A stretch of DNA of 64,000 nucleotides, taken from positions 1 to 64,000 of the forward strand of contig NZ_BDBL01000046.1 of assembly GCF_001612965.1 (NCBI RefSeq). Direction: 5' to 3'. Positions within the stretch are counted from its first letter, which is position 1; every line of letters begins with the position of its first letter. Positions 24,549-34,763 of this stretch are shown here, in pieces. A program made the translations under genes and the position numbers. Source of the DNA: Nocardia kruczakiae NBRC 101016. Its GTDB lineage: Bacteria; Actinomycetota; Actinomycetes; Mycobacteriales; Mycobacteriaceae. The notes beneath the pieces were generated by a model. The model was not told the DNA's origin and ran no database searches. It saw only the letters and a program-made list of their open reading frames with translations.

Positions 24549-27067
24549 GACACCTCCTGTGTTTCGCCGGCCGGCAGCTCGATCACCATGGTCAGACCCC
24601 CTCCCGGCGTCGGCTCGGCGTGGACGGTGCCGCCCATCGCCTCGACGAATCCGCGGACCACCGACAGGCCCAGGCCCACGCCGGTCGAATTGTCGCGGTC
24701 GCCCAATCGTTGGAACGGTTCGAACATCTGGTCCTCGAGTCCGGTCGCAACGCCCGGACCGTAATCGACCACTGTGATGGATACCCGGTCGCCGTCGCGT
24801 TCGGCGCCAACCCGCACCGGTGTGCCGGGGACCGCCGTCGCGGCCGGCGCCGAGTAGCGCAGCGCGTTGTCGATCAGATTGGCCAGCACCCGTTCCAGCA
24901 GGCCGCTGTCGGCGTAGACCGAGACCTCGCCGACCTCGACCTTGACCCGGTCCATCGCCGCCTGGCGGACACCGCGGGTCCCCATCCCGACACCGACGAC
25001 CGCGCGGTTGACCACCTCCTCCAGGTACACCTGTTTGAGGTTGGGCTCCACCGCTCCGGCCGCGAGCCGCGAGGAGTCGAGCAGATTGCCGACGAGCGCG
25101 GTGAGCTGATCGGTGGATTCTTCGATGGTTTCCAGCAATTCGGCGGTATCGGCGGGGGAGAACTGCACGTCCTCACTGCGCAGACTCGACACCGCCGCCT
25201 TCGCCGCGGCCAGCGGCGTGCGCAAATCGTGGCTGACCGCCGACAGCAGCGCGCGGCGCAGCCGGTCGGTCGCCATCACGCCCGCGGCGGCCTGAGCCTG
25301 GTCGGCGAGTTCGCGCTGGCGCACGAGCCCGGCCGCCTGCCCGGCCACCGCCGCGAGCACCCGCCGGTCACCGGGTGTCAGCGCGCGCCCGCTGAGCAGC
25401 AGCCAGTGTTCCTCGTCGCCGGCGCCGATCGCGGTATCGGCGGTTCCGGGTGTGCGCGCCGGATCGTGACCGACGCAGGCGATCACCTCGGCATCGCTGA
25501 CGAAACTCACCGCCCGCTGCCGGTAGATCTCGCGGGCGCGCTCGAGCAGATCGGGCAGGTCGGCGCCGTGCAGGATCGCCCCGGCGAACAGGGTCAGCAA
25601 CTCGGCCTCGCGGGAGGCGGTGCGTGCTTCACGGGTGCGATTGGCGGAGATGTCGACCAGCACCGCCACCGCCACCGCGACCCCCGCCATCACGACGATG
25701 GTGAGGAAATTGTTGGGTTCGGCGATGGTGAGACTGTGGCGCGGGGTGGTGAAGAACCAGTTCAGCAGCAGCCCGCCCAGCACCGCCGACAACGCGGCCG
25801 GTGCGACACCGCCGAGCAGCGCCACCGCGATCACGCCGATGAAATACATCGCGCTCTCACCGGCCAGATCCAGGCGCGAATCCAGCCACAGATAGCAGAC
25901 CAGGGTGATCAGGGTGGGTACCGCCAGGGCGGCCAGCCATGACACCGTCGACCGCTGCCGCCGTAGCAGGGCCGACCAGCGCAGCCCCCGTTGCGCCTCC
26001 TCGTGGGTGACCATGTGGACGTCGATACTGCCCGAGCGCTGCACCACGGTGGCGCCGATGCCCTGGTCGAGGATGCGCGCCCAGCGCGAGCGCCGGGAGG
26101 TGCCCACCACCAGCTGGGTGGCGTTGACTTGCCGGGCGAAATCCAGCAGGGCATTGGGGACGTTCTCGCCGGTCACCGTGTGCAGGCTGGAACCGAGCCC
26201 GGCGGCCAGCTCCCGCAGTCGATGCAGCCGTTGCGCCGACACTCCGGCGAGTCCGTCCCCCCGCACGACGTGCACGACGAGCAGCTCGGCACTGGATTTG
26301 GTGGCGATGCGGCTCGCGCGCCGCACGATCGTCTCCGATTCCGCGCCACCCGTCACCGCGACGACCACACGTTCGCGCGCCTCCCAGGTCGCGGTGATCT
26401 TGTGGTCGGCCCGGTATCTGGCCAGCGCGGCGTCGACCTGATCGGCCAGCCACAACAGGGCCAGTTCGCGCAACGCGGTGAGATTGCCGGGCCGGAAGTA
26501 GTTGCGCAGCGCCGCGTCGACCTTGTCGGCGGTGTAGACGTTGCCGTGAGAAAGCCTGCGCCGCAACGCCTCCGGCGTGATGTCGACCAGTTCGACCTGA
26601 TCGGCGCCGCGCACCACCCAATCCGGCACGGTTTCGCGTTGCACCACCCCGGTGATCTGTTCGACGACGTCGTTGAGGCTGTCCAGGTGCTGAACGTTGA
26701 CCGTGGAGATGACGTCGATACCGGCGTCGAGTAGTTCGTGGACGTCCTGCCAGCGCTTCTCGTTCTTCGATCCCGGCACGTTCGTATGTGCGAGTTCGTC
26801 CACCAGGGCCACGGCCGGCGCCCGCCGCAGCACCGCGTCGACATCCAGTTCGGGCAGGGTCGTGCCGCGGTAGGTGCGCATCGCCGGCGGTATCCGCTCG
26901 ATGCCCTCGAGCAGTTCCGCGGTCTTGCCGCGGCCGTGGGTCTCCACCACCGCGGCGACCACGTCGCGGTCACGGCCTATTCGCCGGTGCGCCTCGCCGA
27001 GCATCGCGTAGGTCTTCCCCACGCCGGGCGCGGCCCCGAGATAGATGCGTAGTCGTCCGCGCTTCAC
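24545..27067 (-). CDS. kdpD: KdpD potassium/osmosensor histidine kinase
   Basis: This 840-residue membrane sensor kinase has an N-terminal KdpD domain with Walker A (YLGAAPGVGKTYAMLGEAHR) and VDELAHTNVPGSKNEKRW, a universal-stress-like region around residues 250-370, four membrane segments near 395-490, a GAF-like region, then HisKA with the phospho-accepting His 613 in SHDLRTPLAA, and HATPase motifs NLIDNALRYS, DYGPGV and GVGLGLSVV. It senses external K+ and intracellular signals and phosphorylates KdpE. Its GTG overlaps the stop of an upstream 48-residue membrane microprotein (GTGA), and its own stop overlaps kdpE. The operon diverges from kdpFABC. Confidence 0.96.
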   Translation of the reverse strand: MKRGRLRIYLGAAPGVGKTYAMLGEAHRRIGRDRDVVAAVVETHGRGKTAELLEGIERIPPAMRTYRGTTLPELDVDAVLRRAPAVALVDELAHTNVPGSKNEKRWQDVHELLDAGIDVISTVNVQHLDSLNDVVEQITGVVQRETVPDWVVRGADQVELVDITPEALRRRLSHGNVYTADKVDAALRNYFRPGNLTALRELALLWLADQVDAALARYRADHKITATWEARERVVVAVTGGAESETIVRRASRIATKSSAELLVVHVVRGDGLAGVSAQRLHRLRELAAGLGSSLHTVTGENVPNALLDFARQVNATQLVVGTSRRSRWARILDQGIGATVVQRSGSIDVHMVTHEEAQRGLRWSALLRRQRSTVSWLAALAVPTLITLVCYLWLDSRLDLAGESAMYFIGVIAVALLGGVAPAALSAVLGGLLLNWFFTTPRHSLTIAEPNNFLTIVVMAGVAVAVAVLVDISANRTREARTASREAELLTLFAGAILHGADLPDLLERAREIYRQRAVSFVSDAEVIACVGHDPARTPGTADTAIGAGDEEHWLLLSGRALTPGDRRVLAAVAGQAAGLVRQRELADQAQAAAGVMATDRLRRALLSAVSHDLRTPLAAAKAAVSSLRSEDVQFSPADTAELLETIEESTDQLTALVGNLLDSSRLAAGAVEPNLKQVYLEEVVNRAVVGVGMGTRGVRQAAMDRVKVEVGEVSVYADSGLLERVLANLIDNALRYSAPAATAVPGTPVRVGAERDGDRVSITVVDYGPGVATGLEDQMFEPFQRLGDRDNSTGVGLGLSVVRGFVEAMGGTVHAEPTPGGGLTMVIELPAGETQEVS

Positions 27068-27210
27068 AGGTCCATCATCGCGCGATTCGGACGACGTGGA
27101 CGGCGCGAAACCCGGACGACCCGGGTGGTGCGCGCCCCGGCCACGCGCAGACCCAGCGCGCAGCTGACGAAGGCGATGATCACCATCGCCGCGACCGCGA
27201 AATCCGGCAC
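27064..27210 (-). CDS. 48-residue membrane microprotein coupled to kdpD
   Basis: A short open frame, GTG 27210 to TGA 27064, preceded by a strong ribosome binding site (GAGGAGA, 5 nt upstream). It encodes VPDFAVAAMVIIAFVSCALG, then a basic tail (ARTTRVVRVSRRPRR). That gives one membrane segment with a positively charged cytoplasmic end. The stop overlaps the kdpD GTG in a GTGA junction, so it should be translated with the kinase. I do not recognise a family. It could be a KdpF-like accessory peptide, a regulator of KdpD, or merely a translational leader. Its ribosome binding site and overlap make it unlikely to be chance. Confidence 0.65.
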   Translation of the reverse strand: MPDFAVAAMVIIAFVSCALGLRVAGARTTRVVRVSRRPRRPNRAMMDL

Positions 27211-27311
27211 TGTCTTCTCCTCACGACCCGGTGATTGCCGCTGTGCCGGTCGACCGGACCGGACAACACACTGTGCACCGCCGAGCGGGCCCGATCGCCG
27301 ATCTTTACGAC

Positions 27312-27423
27312 ACCTTGACGGGGTCGCGGCCGACCTTGACGCCGCGGCAGCGGGCCCGCGGCGGCCTGTAAGCACCCCGTCAATGCCGTCGCCGCGACCG
27401 CTAAGAAGCCGTCAACGCCGTCG
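27312..27423. promoter_or_regulatory. Phased repeats in the kdpD/kdpF intergenic region, putative KdpE sites
   Basis: ACCTTGACG occurs at 27312-27320 and 27333-27341, exactly 21 bp apart. CCGTCAAYGCCGTCG occurs at 27377-27391 and 27409-27423, 32 bp apart, each preceded by TAAG a few bases upstream. The CGTCAA cores are inverse to TTGACG, so the region has two sites on each strand at about two and three helical turns. This arrangement between two kdp operons suggests regulator binding, most simply KdpE. Confidence 0.55.
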
Positions 27424-27498
27424 AAATCGGTCGTGTCGCGCGCTTGACTCACTGCGGCGCATTCGCTTCCGGATGCCGTCGACAGAGAGGTTTGCACT

Positions 27499-27582
27499 AT
27501 GTCCGTCGCGGTGTTCACCGTCGTGACCGTGGCGATCTTCGCCCTGCTCGGCCTGCTCCAACGGGGGGTGGAACGGCTGTGA
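27499..27582 (+). CDS. 27-residue membrane microprotein upstream of kdpF
   Basis: ATG 27499, preceded by GAGAGG at a good distance (8 nt), encodes MSVAVFTVVTVAIFALLGLL followed by QRGVERL. The stop TGA overlaps the GTG of kdpF in a GTGA junction. It is a single hydrophobic helix with a short charged end. I recall similar unnamed tiny reading frames ending in GVERL before kdpF in Streptomyces and other actinobacteria, so it is probably a real component or leader of the Kdp complex. No function is assigned. Confidence 0.7.
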   Translation: MSVAVFTVVTVAIFALLGLLQRGVERL

Positions 27583-27665
27583 TCGCGAACATCGTCGGTC
27601 TGATCCTGGCCCTCGGCGTCGCCGTCTACATGGTCGCGGCGCTGCTGTTCCCGGAAAGGTTCTAG
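27579..27665 (+). CDS. kdpF: KdpF subunit of the K+-transporting ATPase
   Basis: A 28-residue peptide, VIANIVGLILALGVAVYMVA then ALLFPERF, matching KdpF: one membrane helix with the closing FPERF that is usual for the family. KdpF stabilises the KdpABC complex in the membrane. The GTG overlaps the stop of the preceding 27-residue frame, and kdpA starts directly after the TAG, so all are co-translated. Confidence 0.92.
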   Translation: MIANIVGLILALGVAVYMVAALLFPERF

Positions 27666-29336
27666 GTGAGCACGACCACTGCCGGGGTCGTCTTCGTGGC
27701 GACCCTGATCATCGCGCTCGCGGCGGTCCACATCCCGCTCGGCGACTATATGTACCGGGTGTACGCCGGCACGAAACACTCACGGGCCGAACGCATCGTC
27801 TATCGCGCCATCGGGGTCCAGCCCGGGGTGGAGCAGACCTGGGGCGTCTACACCCGCAGCGTGCTGGCCTTCTCCGCGATGAGCGTGCTGGCGCTGTTCT
27901 TCCTGCAGCTGATCCAGGGCCACCTGCCACTGCATCTGCACGAGCCCGGAACCGAGATGACCGCGGCGCTGGCGTGGAATACCGCGATCAGCTTCGTCAC
28001 CAACACCAACTGGCAGAACTACGCCGGGGAGTCGACCCAGGGACATCTGGTCCAGATGGCGGGCCTGGCCGTGCAGAACTTCGTCTCGGCCGCGGTCGGG
28101 ATGGCGGTCGCGGTCGCGCTGGTGCGCGGGTTCGCCCGCCGCCACACCGGTGACCTCGGCAACTTCTGGGTCGACCTGGTGCGCGGCACGCTGCGGATCC
28201 TGCTGCCGATCGCGTGCGTGTTCGCGATCGTGCTGATCGCCGGCGGCGCGATCCAGAACTTCCACCTGCACGATCAGGTCGCGCAGACGATCACCGGTGC
28301 GCCACAGACGATTCCGGGCGGCCCGGTCGCCTCGCAGGAGAGCATCAAATTGCTGGGCACCAACGGCGGCGGCTTCTTCAATGTGAACTCCGCGCACCCG
28401 TTCGAGAATCCGACGGCCTGGACCAACTGGGTCGAGATCTTCCTGATCCTGCTGATCGCCTTCTCGCTGCCGCGAACCTTCGGCCGCCTGGTGGGCAGCA
28501 CGAAGCAGGGGTATGCGATCGCGTCGGTGATGACCGTACTCGCGCTGATCAGCGTGACACTGACCAACTTCCTGCAGCTGCGCCACCACGGCACCGTGCC
28601 GACGGCAGCCGGCGCCGCGCTCGAGGGTGTCGAAACACGGTTCGGCGTCGCGGATTCCGCGACGTTCGCGGCGTCGAGCACGCTGACCTCCACCGGCGCC
28701 GTCGACTCCGCCCACGATTCCTACACCAGCTTCGGCGGCATGATGACGATGGTGAACATGCAGCTGGGCGAGGTCGCGCCCGGCGGTGTCGGATCGGGCC
28801 TGTACGGCATGCTGATCCTGGCCGTGATCACCGTTTTCGTCGCCGGGCTGATGGTCGGGCGCACACCCGAATATCTCGGCAAGAAGATCACCCCGCGCGA
28901 AATCAAGTTCGCCGCATCGTATTTCCTGGTCAGTCCGCTGATCGTGCTGGTCGGCACCGCGCTGGCGATGGCGTTGCCGGGCGAGCGCGCGGCGATGGCG
29001 AATACGGGGCCGCACGGCCTGTCGGAGGTGCTGTACGCCTTCTCCTCGGCCGCCAACAACAACGGCTCGGCCTTCGCCGGGCTCGGCGGAAACACCGTGT
29101 GGTGGAACACCGCCCTCGGGCTGGCGATGGTGTTCGGCCGGTTCGTTCCGATCGTTCTCGTGCTCGCGCTGGCCGGATCGCTGGCGCGCCAAGGGCATAC
29201 GCCGGAATCGATCGGCACATTGCCGACGCACCGGCCTCAGTTCGTCGGCATGGTCGCCGGCGTGACGCTGATCCTGGTCGCCCTCACCTTCCTGCCCATG
29301 CTGGCGCTCGGGCCGCTCGCCGAAGGAATTCACTGA
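27666..29336 (+). CDS. kdpA: Potassium-transporting ATPase subunit KdpA
   Basis: A 556-residue polytopic K+ channel-like subunit that selects and conducts potassium in the KdpFABC pump. It shows the expected ten or so membrane segments. Selectivity-filter-type repeats include TNTNWQNYAGES, GTNGGGFFNVNSAHPFENP and SSAANNNGSAFAG. GTG 27666 follows the kdpF stop without a gap. Length matches the family (about 555-560). Confidence 0.97.
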   Translation: MSTTTAGVVFVATLIIALAAVHIPLGDYMYRVYAGTKHSRAERIVYRAIGVQPGVEQTWGVYTRSVLAFSAMSVLALFFLQLIQGHLPLHLHEPGTEMTAALAWNTAISFVTNTNWQNYAGESTQGHLVQMAGLAVQNFVSAAVGMAVAVALVRGFARRHTGDLGNFWVDLVRGTLRILLPIACVFAIVLIAGGAIQNFHLHDQVAQTITGAPQTIPGGPVASQESIKLLGTNGGGFFNVNSAHPFENPTAWTNWVEIFLILLIAFSLPRTFGRLVGSTKQGYAIASVMTVLALISVTLTNFLQLRHHGTVPTAAGAALEGVETRFGVADSATFAASSTLTSTGAVDSAHDSYTSFGGMMTMVNMQLGEVAPGGVGSGLYGMLILAVITVFVAGLMVGRTPEYLGKKITPREIKFAASYFLVSPLIVLVGTALAMALPGERAAMANTGPHGLSEVLYAFSSAANNNGSAFAGLGGNTVWWNTALGLAMVFGRFVPIVLVLALAGSLARQGHTPESIGTLPTHRPQFVGMVAGVTLILVALTFLPMLALGPLAEGIH

Positions 29337-29337
29337 A

Positions 29338-31491
<2,154 letters not shown>

Positions 31492-31492
31492 T

Positions 31493-32416
31493 ATGCCTTC
31501 GTTCTCGATGCGATACACCACCTGGTTCCGCCAGCATCTGGCCGCGGTGCGGGCACTGCTCGTGCTGACGGTGATCACCGGAATCGCCTACCCGCTGGCG
31601 GTTTTCGCGCTCGCCCAGCTGCCGGGACTGCACGACCGGGCCGAGGGCTCGCTGATCCACCGCGACGGAAAGCTGGTGGGCAGCAGCCTGATCGGCCAGG
31701 CGTTCACCGACGGCAAGGGCGCGGCGCTGCCGCAGTACTTCCAGACCCGGCCGTCGAATTCCGCGCCCGCCGACGGCAGCCGCCCCGACGGTTACGACCC
31801 GGCCAACACAAGCTTCGGCAACAAAGGCCCCGAGGACGTCGTCGACACCCTGGCGGCCGATCCGTCGCAGTCGACGACCGGTTTGCTGACCACGGTCTGC
31901 ACGCGCAGCAAACAGGTCGGCGAGCGCGAGGGCGTCTCCGGGGCGCGACCCTTCTGCACGCCCGGCGGGGTCGGCGCGGTGCTGGCGGTCTTCGGCCCCC
32001 GCGACGGCCACGGGCAGGTCCCCGCGCCCACGAAGGTCGTCAGCCTGAACGAGGCGTGCCCGGCGGTGCCGTTCCAGGACGCCTACCGCGGGGTCCGGGT
32101 GGACTGCGCCCAGCCCGGGACGGACTATTCGGCCGGGCTGATCGTTCCCGTCCGCGGTGACGCGCCGGCCGACACCCCGGTGCCCTCCGACGCGGTCACC
32201 GCATCCGGTTCCGGACTGGATCCGCATATCTCACCGCGGTACGCGCAGATCCAGAGCGCGCGGGTGGCGGCCGCGCGAGGTATCACGGCCGGGCAGGTCG
32301 CCGCCGTGGTGGCAGCACACACCGCCGGGCGCGACCTGGGCTTCCTGGGAGAACCCCGGGTCGACGTCCTCGGTGTGAATCTCGAGCTGGACCAGCGCTA
32401 CCCGATGCGGCGCTGA
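31493..32416 (+). CDS. kdpC: Potassium-transporting ATPase subunit KdpC, extended
   Basis: KdpC has one N-terminal membrane helix (AAVRALLVLTVITGIAYPLA) and a periplasmic domain that assists the KdpB pump. The usual blocks are present: GSLIHRDGKLVGSSLIGQAF, YFQTRPS, ASGSGLDPHISPRYAQIQ and LGVNLELDQRY. At 307 residues it is about 100 longer than typical KdpC (about 190-220), because of an insert at roughly residues 140-240 with three cysteines and the repeated CTPGGVGAVLAVF/GLIVPVRG-like stretch. ATG 31493 follows the kdpB stop by one base; ATG 31508 (MRYTTW) is a possible alternative. Confidence 0.93.
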   Translation: MPSFSMRYTTWFRQHLAAVRALLVLTVITGIAYPLAVFALAQLPGLHDRAEGSLIHRDGKLVGSSLIGQAFTDGKGAALPQYFQTRPSNSAPADGSRPDGYDPANTSFGNKGPEDVVDTLAADPSQSTTGLLTTVCTRSKQVGEREGVSGARPFCTPGGVGAVLAVFGPRDGHGQVPAPTKVVSLNEACPAVPFQDAYRGVRVDCAQPGTDYSAGLIVPVRGDAPADTPVPSDAVTASGSGLDPHISPRYAQIQSARVAAARGITAGQVAAVVAAHTAGRDLGFLGEPRVDVLGVNLELDQRYPMRR

Positions 32417-32466
32417 ACCTCGGCGCCGTGGAGACGACGTGCCGTGGCGATCGGTGCCGGTGGCGA

Positions 32467-33699
32467 TCAGGAGTGCAGCGCGCTGCCGGCCACCCACTGA
32501 TCCCACGGCACGATCCAGTCGCCGTTGTTCCAGGACGGCAGCGGCGGGCCGCTGGTGTTGCGGACCTCGACCACATCACCCGGAACAGCGAAGTTGTAGA
32601 ACCAGCGAGCGTTCTCGAGGTTCAGGTTCAGACAACCGTGCGAGGTGTCGGTATTGCCCTGCGCCCAGACTGTGGAGTCGAGCTGGTGCAGGTAGATCCC
32701 GTCGCCACTGATCTGCGTGGCCCAGCCGATCGCCTCCTTGTAACCCAGGCGCGAGTTCACCGGCAGGCCGTAGCTCGAGGAGTCCATGATCACCGGATTG
32801 CCCTTGCCCATCACGGTGTAGATGCCCGCGGGGGTGTTGAAGTAGATCGTCTTACCGCCGACCTGCTCGCTGCCGCCGCGGCCCATCGAGGTGGGCATGG
32901 TGCGGATCAGTTTGCCGTTCTCGAACACCTGCACTTCGTGGGTGTTGTCGTCGGCGATGGAGACGTGCGAGTCGCCGATCGTGAAGCTGGTCTTCGAGTC
33001 CTCCTGGCCGAACAGGCCGGGGCCCAGCTGCGCGCCGAAGATGTTCGCCGCGACGGTGACCTTGGTGCCGGGTTGCCAGTACTGCTGCGGCCGCCAGTGC
33101 GCGTTCTTGTCGTCGAGCCAGTACCACGAACCCTGGACCTGCGGTTCCGTCGTCACCGACAGACGCTTCTCGGCCGCCGCGCGATCGCCGACCGCCTCGT
33201 CGAAGTGGGCGACGATCACGGTGCCCACGCCGTAGGTTCCGCCCTCGGCCAGCGGCTGCCCGCCGGTGGTGGTCAGGTACGCCTTGACCTGGTTGCTGGG
33301 AGTGAGCGTGGTGAACGACGAGGTCATCGGACCGCTGGGTCCGGTGACGGTGATGCCCTGCGCGGTCATGGTGTAGTGGTGGCCGTAGCCGAGCGGAACC
33401 TTCGGCTTCCACGCGGTTCGCTCCGGATTGAGCGTGCCGTCGACCTGTTTGCCTTCTTCATTGGTCAACGTCACATCCGTGAGGATGCCGTCGGTTGCGC
33501 TCACCTCGATCGTGCCGAGCGGATCGACGTCGGCACTACCCGTGGCCGGGACCATCGCAATGGCCGGCGCGGCGGGCCCCGGGGTGCCGCGCGTCGGATT
33601 CGACGCCGGCTCCGGGGATGACGAGCACGCGGCCATCAGCGTCGTCACCAGGGCGATAACCCCGAGCGCAACACTGAATCGGCAGCGGCGAGTGGACAT
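32467..33699 (-). CDS. L,D-transpeptidase lipoprotein (Ldt, LdtMt2-like)
   Basis: A 410-residue peptidoglycan cross-linking enzyme that makes 3-3 linkages between meso-diaminopimelate residues. It has a lipoprotein signal with lipobox LMAAC near residue 25, two immunoglobulin-like domains, and a C-terminal YkuD domain with YLHQLDS and TDTSHGCLNLNLENARW, where His 354 and Cys 356 are catalytic. The terminal NNGDWIVPWDQW tail is shared with mycobacterial Ldts. ATG 33699 has AGGAG 5 nt upstream; the frame is open further upstream without a good start. Such enzymes underlie resistance of mycobacterial walls to many beta-lactams. The gene is convergent with kdpC. Confidence 0.94.
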   Translation of the reverse strand: MSTRRCRFSVALGVIALVTTLMAACSSSPEPASNPTRGTPGPAAPAIAMVPATGSADVDPLGTIEVSATDGILTDVTLTNEEGKQVDGTLNPERTAWKPKVPLGYGHHYTMTAQGITVTGPSGPMTSSFTTLTPSNQVKAYLTTTGGQPLAEGGTYGVGTVIVAHFDEAVGDRAAAEKRLSVTTEPQVQGSWYWLDDKNAHWRPQQYWQPGTKVTVAANIFGAQLGPGLFGQEDSKTSFTIGDSHVSIADDNTHEVQVFENGKLIRTMPTSMGRGGSEQVGGKTIYFNTPAGIYTVMGKGNPVIMDSSSYGLPVNSRLGYKEAIGWATQISGDGIYLHQLDSTVWAQGNTDTSHGCLNLNLENARWFYNFAVPGDVVEVRNTSGPPLPSWNNGDWIVPWDQWVAGSALHS

Positions 33700-34052
33700 G
33701 GTGTCTCCTGCGTTCGACGTGCGCCTGAGCAAGCCCTCGCAGCGCACCAATCGCCTTACTGTCTCGGTACGTAGTTTACGGGGCTTTTCCAGGTGCTTGC
33801 ACCTCGGTGGTGTTGCCCCGTGTTTACGCATCGTGGTCTCGGGTACTCCAGTTACTGTTGTGTGCCCAGCGGGCGCTCAGGAACCGATCGGCCGACGCCC
33901 GGCGTCGTGTGGTCCGCCACCGATGTCTGTTAGGGATGTGTGGTTATGAGAGAACGGTGCGAGACCAAGGCTGCGCGGCCGCTCGCACTGCTGACGAACG
34001 GACGGGTCGGGGAACCACGCTCTGATGACGCGCAGCTGGACGAGGTGTGACG
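33700..34052. other. Divergent intergenic region between ldt and a two-component operon
   Basis: No gene is supported in this 353-bp stretch. It must hold the promoters of both flanking genes. It also contains a nested palindrome (ACGGGGC 33778-33784 and GCCCCGT 33815-33821 enclosing AGGTGCTTGCACCT 33791-33804) about 80 nt upstream of the ldt start. On the other side, short frames just before 34053 look like noise. Confidence 0.6.
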
Positions 34053-34763
34053 ATGAGTGCAAATTTGATGATCGTAGAGGATGACGACCGGGTTCGCAGT
34101 GCGCTGCGACTGGCCATGGAGGACGAGGGCTACGACGTCGCCGAGGCCGAGGAGGCCGAGGATGCGCTCGAACATCTGCGTGACAACGGCGCACCGGATG
34201 TGATGATCGTGGATCTGATGCTGGGGGAGATGGACGGATTCACCTGTATACGTGAGATTCGTCGCGATCACGACGTGCCGATCATCGTGGTCAGCGCGCG
34301 GGACGACACCCACGACGTGGTGGCCGCGCTGGAGGCCGGCGCCGACGACTTCGTCACCAAGCCGTTCGAGATCAAGGAGATCACCGCCCGGATGCGGGCC
34401 CTGCGCCGCCGGGCCCAGCAGACCGTGGAGCCGCCGGCCCCGCAGGAGATCGTGCTCGACGCCTATCCCGAAGCGCCGCTGGTGCTTTCGGCCGACGGCG
34501 GTACCGTCCATCGGGGCGACGAGGAGTTGCACCTCACCCTCACCGAATTCCGGCTGCTGTGCGAATTGGCCGAGACCCCCGGTCGGGTGCTGTCGCGCAG
34601 CGTCCTGCTCGAAAGGGTCTGGGACCGTGGGTTCTTCGGTGACGAGCGGATCGTGGACGTGCACGTCCGGCGGCTGCGGACCAAGATCGAGCGCGACCCG
34701 TCGGAGCCGGCGATCGTGGTAACCGTGCGCGGGCTCGGCTACCGCCTCGATGTGCAGCGCTAG
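34053..34763 (+). CDS. OmpR-family response regulator
   Basis: A 236-residue regulator. The receiver domain has LMIVEDDDRVRSALRLAMED, phospho-acceptor Asp 54 in VDLMLGEMDGF, and TKPFEIKEI. The winged helix includes LTEFRLLCELAETPGRVLSR and DERIVDVHVRRLRTKIERDP. ATG 34053 is preceded by GAGG at 7 nt; GTG 34047 is also in frame. The end overlaps the histidine kinase gene by 14 nt. The operon lies 47-50 bp upstream of ectABCD and divergent from the L,D-transpeptidase gene, so osmotic or envelope stress is a likely theme. It resembles the CseB group, but I do not assign a name. Confidence 0.92.
   Translation: MSANLMIVEDDDRVRSALRLAMEDEGYDVAEAEEAEDALEHLRDNGAPDVMIVDLMLGEMDGFTCIREIRRDHDVPIIVVSARDDTHDVVAALEAGADDFVTKPFEIKEITARMRALRRRAQQTVEPPAPQEIVLDAYPEAPLVLSADGGTVHRGDEELHLTLTEFRLLCELAETPGRVLSRSVLLERVWDRGFFGDERIVDVHVRRLRTKIERDPSEPAIVVTVRGLGYRLDVQR

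Noticed and set aside
33700..34052. Possible c-di-AMP (ydaO) riboswitch before the L,D-transpeptidase gene
   Set aside because: A nested palindrome is present, but I could not line up the conserved ydaO blocks.
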